Shown in pieces: positions 46,771 to 51,006 of a stretch of 51,006 nucleotides of DNA (within the stretch, counting starts at the first letter, position 1; every line of letters starts with the position of its first letter). The DNA is taken from positions 1 through 51,006 of the forward strand of contig JAAYUD010000013.1 of NCBI GenBank assembly GCA_012517855.1. The letters run 5' to 3'. Made by a program: the position numbers and the translations under genes. The stretch comes from Bacteroidales bacterium (GTDB taxonomy: Bacteria; Bacteroidota; Bacteroidia; Bacteroidales; Bacteroidaceae). The notes under the pieces are model-generated. The model was not told where the DNA came from. It did no database searches and was given only the letters and a program-made list of their open reading frames with translations.

Positions 46771-47256
46771 ATGAAACAAAAAAGGGAAGAAGAGTTCATG
46801 AGTATGATAAATACGTTCAACAGAATAATCTACAAAATCTGTTGTGTATATGCAACCGACTCGGACAATGTGAATGATTTATATCAAGAAACCGTTATAA
46901 ATCTTTGGAAAGGATACGAGAATTTCAGAGGACAAAGCAAAATATCTTCGTGGATTTACCGGGTAAGTATCAATACGTGCATTTCTTTCTATCGCCACAA
47001 CAAAAAGCATCAGGAAACGATAGCATTGACTACCGATCATGATCATATAAACAGCGACAACGATTACATGAACCAACTGAAAGAGATGTATAGACTCATC
47101 AACCAGTTAAACAAAATAGAAAAAGCCATTATCTTGCTATGGCTGGACGAAAAGTCTTACGACGAAATAGCTGAGGTAATGGGAATGAACAAAAATACGA
47201 TCGCCTCCAAAGTGAAACGCATTAAAGAAAAACTAACAAAATTGTCTAACGAATAA
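46771..47256 (+). CDS. ECF-type RNA polymerase sigma factor
   Basis: The 161-residue protein has sigma region 2 (NDLYQETVINLWKGYENFRG, then SWIYRVSINTCISFYRHNKK) and region 4 (KAIILLWLDEKSYDEIAEVM, then GMNKNTIASKVKRIKEKL, a helix-turn-helix). It lacks region 3, as ECF sigma factors do. The gene 14 bases downstream encodes a protein with transmembrane helices, a possible partner or anti-sigma factor. The target genes are unknown. Confidence 0.9.
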   Translation: MKQKREEEFMSMINTFNRIIYKICCVYATDSDNVNDLYQETVINLWKGYENFRGQSKISSWIYRVSINTCISFYRHNKKHQETIALTTDHDHINSDNDYMNQLKEMYRLINQLNKIEKAIILLWLDEKSYDEIAEVMGMNKNTIASKVKRIKEKLTKLSNE

Positions 47257-47270
47257 AAATACATATAGAT

Positions 47271-47849
47271 ATGGAATTGGATGAATTAAAATCAGGCTGG
47301 AACATTCTGAACAAGAAAGCCGATGAGATGGAAGAGCAAAACAAACGATTGGCCCACGAAGCACTGAACAAAAGAATAAAAAATACTCGCGCCCGCATTG
47401 TTAGCATAGATACACTCAAGATGGGCATCATTACAGTGCTATTGTTTCTGATGAACAACTACTTCAATCAAAAATACCCATCCGTATTGGGCGATTGGGC
47501 TGTTCGCTCAATAGGAACTCTCACAATGGGCATGATATTTATCACCGTATTCAATACCCGACTACTCGCCAGAATTGATATGAATAAATATTCGCCTAAA
47601 GAGGTATTGGAGAACCTATGCCGATTTAAGATAGCAATCTATTGGACAAACATTTTTATCTCTGTCCTTTTTAGCATCTTCGTTCTTTTGGCACTGATAT
47701 ACTTCTACAACATCGACCTAATGCTCTTCTACTGTTTCGCTTCAGGATTCATCATCGGATTGGTTTTTGTAGCACTCTTTTTGAGAAAGCGCATAAAGAA
47801 AGATTTACGCGACTTGAACGATGAAATAAAAGAATTAAAGAAACTATAA
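47271..47849 (+). CDS. Membrane protein paired with the sigma factor
   Basis: The 192-residue product begins MELDELKSGWNILNKKADEM, a start often seen in Bacteroidota proteins encoded directly after ECF sigma factors. A short charged N-terminus is followed by about four hydrophobic helices (near residues 45-62, 75-95, 120-142 and 147-167), then a charged C-terminal coil (KKDLRDLNDEIKELKK). It could be an anti-sigma factor, but I see no zinc-binding HxxxCxxC motif, so this is inferred from position alone. Confidence 0.65.
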   Translation: MELDELKSGWNILNKKADEMEEQNKRLAHEALNKRIKNTRARIVSIDTLKMGIITVLLFLMNNYFNQKYPSVLGDWAVRSIGTLTMGMIFITVFNTRLLARIDMNKYSPKEVLENLCRFKIAIYWTNIFISVLFSIFVLLALIYFYNIDLMLFYCFASGFIIGLVFVALFLRKRIKKDLRDLNDEIKELKKL

Positions 47850-47902
47850 AAAAAAGCCGAACGCCCTTGTTGCTTCACAACAAAGACTTTTGGTTTTTTT
47901 TG
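47850..47902 (+). terminator. Terminator after the sigma factor pair
   Basis: A hairpin CCTTGTTG...CAACAAAG with a G-T mismatch is flanked by an A-run before and a T-run (GGTTTTTTTT) after, just before the convergent DUF4886 gene. Confidence 0.65.
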
Positions 47903-47914
47903 TAATGACTCCCC

Positions 47915-49426
47915 CTACTCTTTGTACAATTTCACCAATTCGGCAAGTAGCAAGTCACGTTTTTGCTGACTAGTGCCTTCCATTATATAACGAATCACAC
48001 CTTGCTTGTCTATCAATACAGTGGTAGGCGTAGATTGTACATTAAACATTTTGGACAGAGAATGATCGTCTGTTATCTGATGAAAACGAAAATGACGGCG
48101 TTCCACAATATTGCGAATTTCGTTGGCTTTGTTCCATGTCACAGCCAAGTAGGTTGCATCCGGACAGATATCCATCCAAGTGCTTATCAAAGGCATTTCA
48201 CGAATACAAGGGCCACAACCGGTATACCAAAAGTTTAAGATTAACGGACGTGTGAGAGTTCTTTTATTTGTGAACTTTTCTTTTTTCCAATCGACAACGC
48301 TAAAAGGAGCTATTTTCTGATTAATGAGGTTCATATATTTACTACTGGAATCTTGCATCTTTGATACATGGGTCTCGTCTGAGTGATGAACCATATCAAG
48401 AAGCTCAGAAATATCTTTCACTTTAAAATCCGGAATCGCGTATAATTTATCCTCATCGGTAAGTTGCACATTCTTGCAATAGAAAAGTACTTTTCCACCT
48501 TTACCAAACAATAAATAAGAGTTTTTGTGTTCGGCAGTCATCGGAAATTCTCCGTAAAACGCTCCGTCAACAAAAAACTTAGGAGTAACCAAGGTGGTAT
48601 CTGATATTGTTTCCATAGCTTCGTGGGCAGCATATTGCGCGATCATTGCATCGGTAGCAGATACAGAAGAAGGACGATATGTATTTCCTACTACCGACTT
48701 ACCGGTAAGGAACTCGCACCAAGTACAAGCAGCCGTATACCTACCTACCGTATACGAAAGATGATAACCGTCGCGATTGAGCGTATCGCCCAATACGGCA
48801 CGGGCTCGTTGAATAGCAATGCCCGAAGGTATTATCCGGTCGATATGATTGGCTGCCGTTGCCTGATGAACAGCTTGTAGAATAGCCTGATACATTTTCA
48901 CCTGATTCTTGCCGTATGTAACAAAACCCGGATGGGTAGCATTACGAGCATAAGCCCAAGTCATGTGAAAGGCAAATTTGAAAGCAGGGTTGATGACTGT
49001 GCGACGTACATAATTCATGAGGTCGGCCAGATGGACATACGATGAATAATCGCCCGACAACGGACTCGCCTGTTGAAGTGTAACAATATCCCAAGACTCG
49101 TCTTTGACAATATCGTCCAAACAACGATTCTCCTCTGACTTCAAAACACCACCTATCACCTTGCGATAAGAATATTCGGCTTTCTGGGTTTGGGCATTAC
49201 TCCAATGCCTATCGATAGAGCAACCACCAATATAAGCATTGCCTATTACCAGACTATCGCCGGCAGCTGCGGCCAACTCATACAAATTCTGTTCAACGGC
49301 ATCGACGGAAAAGCTATTACCGATTGCCAGCACTTTAAGTACATGTTTCGCTTGTATGGGAGACATGAAAAGCAATAATACAAAGCAGCAAATAAAGCCT
49401 TGAATACATTTATGTTTCATCATCAC
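47915..49426 (-). CDS. DUF4886 (SGNH-like) protein fused to a TlpA-type thioredoxin
   Basis: The 503-residue exported protein has a signal peptide (residues 1-26). A DUF4886 domain of about 28-270 starts VLKVLAIGNSFSVDAVEQNL, whose GNSFS matches the GDS-type nucleophile of SGNH hydrolases, with IGGCSIDRHW as second block. A linker of about 280-380 follows. From about 385 there is a TlpA/ResA-like thioredoxin fold: LILNFWYTGCGPCIREMPLI with C404/C407, and QSTPTTVLID with the cis-Pro. It would act in the periplasm. DUF4886 and TlpA domains are usually in separate proteins. The thioredoxin half may be a reductase; the DUF4886 half may be a hydrolase of glycan or lipid esters. Confidence 0.87.
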   Translation of the reverse strand: MMMKHKCIQGFICCFVLLLFMSPIQAKHVLKVLAIGNSFSVDAVEQNLYELAAAAGDSLVIGNAYIGGCSIDRHWSNAQTQKAEYSYRKVIGGVLKSEENRCLDDIVKDESWDIVTLQQASPLSGDYSSYVHLADLMNYVRRTVINPAFKFAFHMTWAYARNATHPGFVTYGKNQVKMYQAILQAVHQATAANHIDRIIPSGIAIQRARAVLGDTLNRDGYHLSYTVGRYTAACTWCEFLTGKSVVGNTYRPSSVSATDAMIAQYAAHEAMETISDTTLVTPKFFVDGAFYGEFPMTAEHKNSYLLFGKGGKVLFYCKNVQLTDEDKLYAIPDFKVKDISELLDMVHHSDETHVSKMQDSSSKYMNLINQKIAPFSVVDWKKEKFTNKRTLTRPLILNFWYTGCGPCIREMPLISTWMDICPDATYLAVTWNKANEIRNIVERRHFRFHQITDDHSLSKMFNVQSTPTTVLIDKQGVIRYIMEGTSQQKRDLLLAELVKLYKE

Positions 49427-49452
49427 TTCACTATTTTAGGTTTTACGTATCA

Positions 49453-49460
49453 CAAAGATA
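49453..49460 (-). promoter_or_regulatory. Candidate -7 element of the DUF4886-thioredoxin gene
   Basis: On the minus strand CAAAGATA reads TATCTTTG, 26 bases upstream of the start at 49426. No matching upstream element is seen. Confidence 0.45.
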
Positions 49461-49517
49461 GCTTTATTTATCGTGAATTTCCATCTTTTATTTCCACTCT
49501 TTTAAGTCTATAAGTAT

Positions 49518-49525
49518 TATCTTTG
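49518..49525 (+). promoter_or_regulatory. Candidate -7 element of menC
   Basis: TATCTTTG lies 39 bases before the menC start. No TTTG is seen at the expected distance upstream. Confidence 0.45.
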
Positions 49526-49564
49526 TATGTACAAATTCGAAAAACAACGATTGATTTATAAATC

Positions 49565-50602
49565 ATGAACCAAATTAAAATAAATATAGTACCCAAACTT
49601 CTGCATTTTAAGCAACCGGCAGGAACATCAAGAGGTATTTACAATACCCGTAAAGTATGGTACATCGAATATTATGATAGCAAAGACTCTATGCACAAAG
49701 GCGTTGGCGAATGCGCTCCATTACCGCAATTGAGTTGCGACGATGTTCCCAATTACATAGATATACTCCGAGCAGCCTGTAGGACAGTAGAAGAAAACAA
49801 TGGTGAAATTGATAAAGAAGCGCTTCGCTCCTACCCTTCTATTTTATTCGGATTGGAGACCGCAATGCGGCACTACGAAATGAAGAGCACCGCGCTGTGG
49901 AATACATCTTTCTCACGTGGAGAAGCAGGTATTCCCATCAACGGACTGATTTGGATGGGTAATTATCAAGAAATGCTCCAACGTATAGAGACCAAAATGG
50001 AAGCTGGTTTCAGATGTATCAAACTAAAGATCGGTGCCATCAATTTCGACGAAGAGCTGTCGCTGTTGAAATATATAAGGCAACATTTCTCGGCCAAGGA
50101 AGTAGAACTAAGAGTTGATGCCAACGGAGCATTCAACTCCAGCGATGCTTTAAATAAGTTGAAGCGCCTCGCCGAATTGGATTTACATTCCATCGAGCAA
50201 CCCATACGCGCCGGGCAATGGGAAGAAATGGCACAGCTCTGCGAGAAAACGCCTCTGCCAATAGCACTGGACGAAGAACTTATCGGATGTAATACTCTTG
50301 AAATGAAACAAAAGCTATTGAAAGATATTCATCCCCAATATATTATTATAAAGCCCTCACTACATGGCGGTATAATGGGTGGCGAAGAATGGATTCGTGA
50401 AGCAGAACAAAGACAGATAGGCTGGTGGATTACTTCGGCACTCGAATCAAATCTAGGACTGAATGCAGTAGCACAATGGTGTGCCACATTCAATAATCCA
50501 TTGCCCCAAGGTCTCGGCACGGGCATGCTATTCACGGACAATATAGAAATGCCACTCGAAATACGAAAAGATTGTTTATGGTACATACCCGAGAGCAAAT
50601 GA
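49565..50602 (+). CDS. menC: o-Succinylbenzoate synthase
   Basis: The 345-residue enolase-superfamily protein dehydrates SHCHC to o-succinylbenzoate. The N-terminal capping domain is followed by a barrel with the catalytic Lys in CIKLKIGAIN, metal ligands in RVDANGAF, SIEQP and ALDEEL, and a second Lys in IIKPSLHGG. SALESNLGLNAVAQWCA near the end is typical of MenC. Length is normal. It overlaps menE by 4 bases (ATGA). Confidence 0.94.
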   Translation: MNQIKINIVPKLLHFKQPAGTSRGIYNTRKVWYIEYYDSKDSMHKGVGECAPLPQLSCDDVPNYIDILRAACRTVEENNGEIDKEALRSYPSILFGLETAMRHYEMKSTALWNTSFSRGEAGIPINGLIWMGNYQEMLQRIETKMEAGFRCIKLKIGAINFDEELSLLKYIRQHFSAKEVELRVDANGAFNSSDALNKLKRLAELDLHSIEQPIRAGQWEEMAQLCEKTPLPIALDEELIGCNTLEMKQKLLKDIHPQYIIIKPSLHGGIMGGEEWIREAEQRQIGWWITSALESNLGLNAVAQWCATFNNPLPQGLGTGMLFTDNIEMPLEIRKDCLWYIPESK

Positions 50603-51006
50603 TATTCGACAGAGACAAACAAGCACTGATACTTGATGGCAAGACGTTGACAGCCCAAGATATAGCAGCCATTAAGAGCACCGATGTAGAAATGCCGTTG
50701 CCCGATGTCTTCAACTTTCTACAAAGATGGTTCGACGAATCGGATTACATTGCCGTACACACCTCAGGCTCTACAGGCACGCCGAAAACACTTCAAGTTG
50801 AAAAAAACAAGATGATGCAAAGCGCACGCCTCACTTGCGAATACCTCGGACTAAAAGAAGGTGACTCCGCACTGCTCTGTATGAACCTACGATATATCGG
50901 AGCCATGATGGTGGTAGTACGTTCTTTGATACGTGGACTCAATTTGATAGTGAGACAGCCGTCAGGACATCCATTGGCTAACGTTGAAACGTCTCTAACA
51001 TTTGCA
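50599..51006 (+). CDS. menE: o-Succinylbenzoate-CoA ligase, cut by the window end
   Basis: The first 136 codons are visible. The frame begins MIFDRDKQALILDGKTLTAQ and reaches the AMP-binding P-loop HTSGSTGTPKTLQVEK. MenE activates o-succinylbenzoate with ATP and CoA. The start overlaps the menC stop, so the two are co-translated. The N-terminus is shorter than in E. coli MenE, as in other Bacteroidota. The rest lies beyond base 51006. Confidence 0.88.
   Translation, partial: MIFDRDKQALILDGKTLTAQDIAAIKSTDVEMPLPDVFNFLQRWFDESDYIAVHTSGSTGTPKTLQVEKNKMMQSARLTCEYLGLKEGDSALLCMNLRYIGAMMVVVRSLIRGLNLIVRQPSGHPLANVETSLTFA

Noticed and set aside
46617-46877. 86-codon frame before and over the sigma factor start
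   Set aside because: It overlaps the sigma factor in another frame and its start lies at the end of the dispersed repeat; no family pattern.

Overview
The window looks like a chromosome segment of a Bacteroidota bacterium, most likely order Bacteroidales. Four lines of evidence support this. Several genes have promoters of the Bacteroidota type (TTTG, 19-20 nt, TAnnTTTG). Shine-Dalgarno sequences are mostly weak or absent. A menaquinone pathway with a Bacteroidales-like gene order is present. Typical Bacteroidales families occur, including DUF4886, a VirE/DUF3874 protein, a small basic protein and a long KamA-like protein. I cannot resolve the genus. No rRNA, tRNA or CRISPR array was recognised.

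Bases 1 to about 9,900 form an AT-rich accessory island with defence character. It starts with the tail of a VirE-like mobile-element protein. Two gene remnants follow: the C-terminal scrap of an AAA ATPase and, on the other strand, a decayed hexapeptide acetyltransferase. Then come tightly packed plus-strand genes: an AbiL-like ATPase/RloB pair, a trypsin-like protease overlapping a small membrane protein, and a coupled trio of a TNSSS-motif protein, a radical SAM enzyme with a C-terminal cysteine cluster, and a 1,319-residue Avs-like STAND NTPase with a predicted Mrr-like nuclease head. The coupling of a radical SAM enzyme and a possible substrate to a STAND NTPase is the best candidate for an undescribed system. 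The island ends at the 3' end of mnmE (trmE), a known integration hotspot in other bacteria.

Bases 9,906-18,530 are minus-strand housekeeping genes: mnmE, a nucleoside phosphorylase, the membrane pair floA/nfeD, a TPR/PD40 exported protein, enolase and an OmpA-like lipoprotein. From 18,766 to 30,170 the plus strand carries a type II pantothenate kinase, a free methionine-R-sulfoxide reductase, a secreted esterase, a menaquinone cluster (HAD-thioesterase fusion, isochorismate synthase, menD, menB) and the oxidative pentose phosphate genes gnd-zwf-pgl.

From 30,780 to 39,835 there is a mixed set: a small basic protein, DUF169, a helical protein, TerB-DnaJ, YjbQ, a small GNAT, a long KamA-like radical SAM protein, desulfoferrodoxin, an epimerase-lipocalin fusion and a nicotinamidase-like hydrolase. 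Bases 39,911-45,327 hold a complete RND efflux system (adaptor, pump, TolC). A short YqaE/Pmp3 gene, a sigma factor with a possible membrane partner and a DUF4886-thioredoxin fusion follow. The window ends in menC and the start of menE, so the menaquinone genes are split over two sites about 23 kb apart.

The long intergenic regions are not empty. A divergent repeat of about 420 bp occurs at 30.3-30.7 kb and, inverted, at 46.2-46.6 kb. A 42-nt repeat occurs at 16.0 kb and, inverted, at 45.8 kb. Perfect inverted repeats lie at 15.76/15.90 kb and 45.68-45.79 kb.
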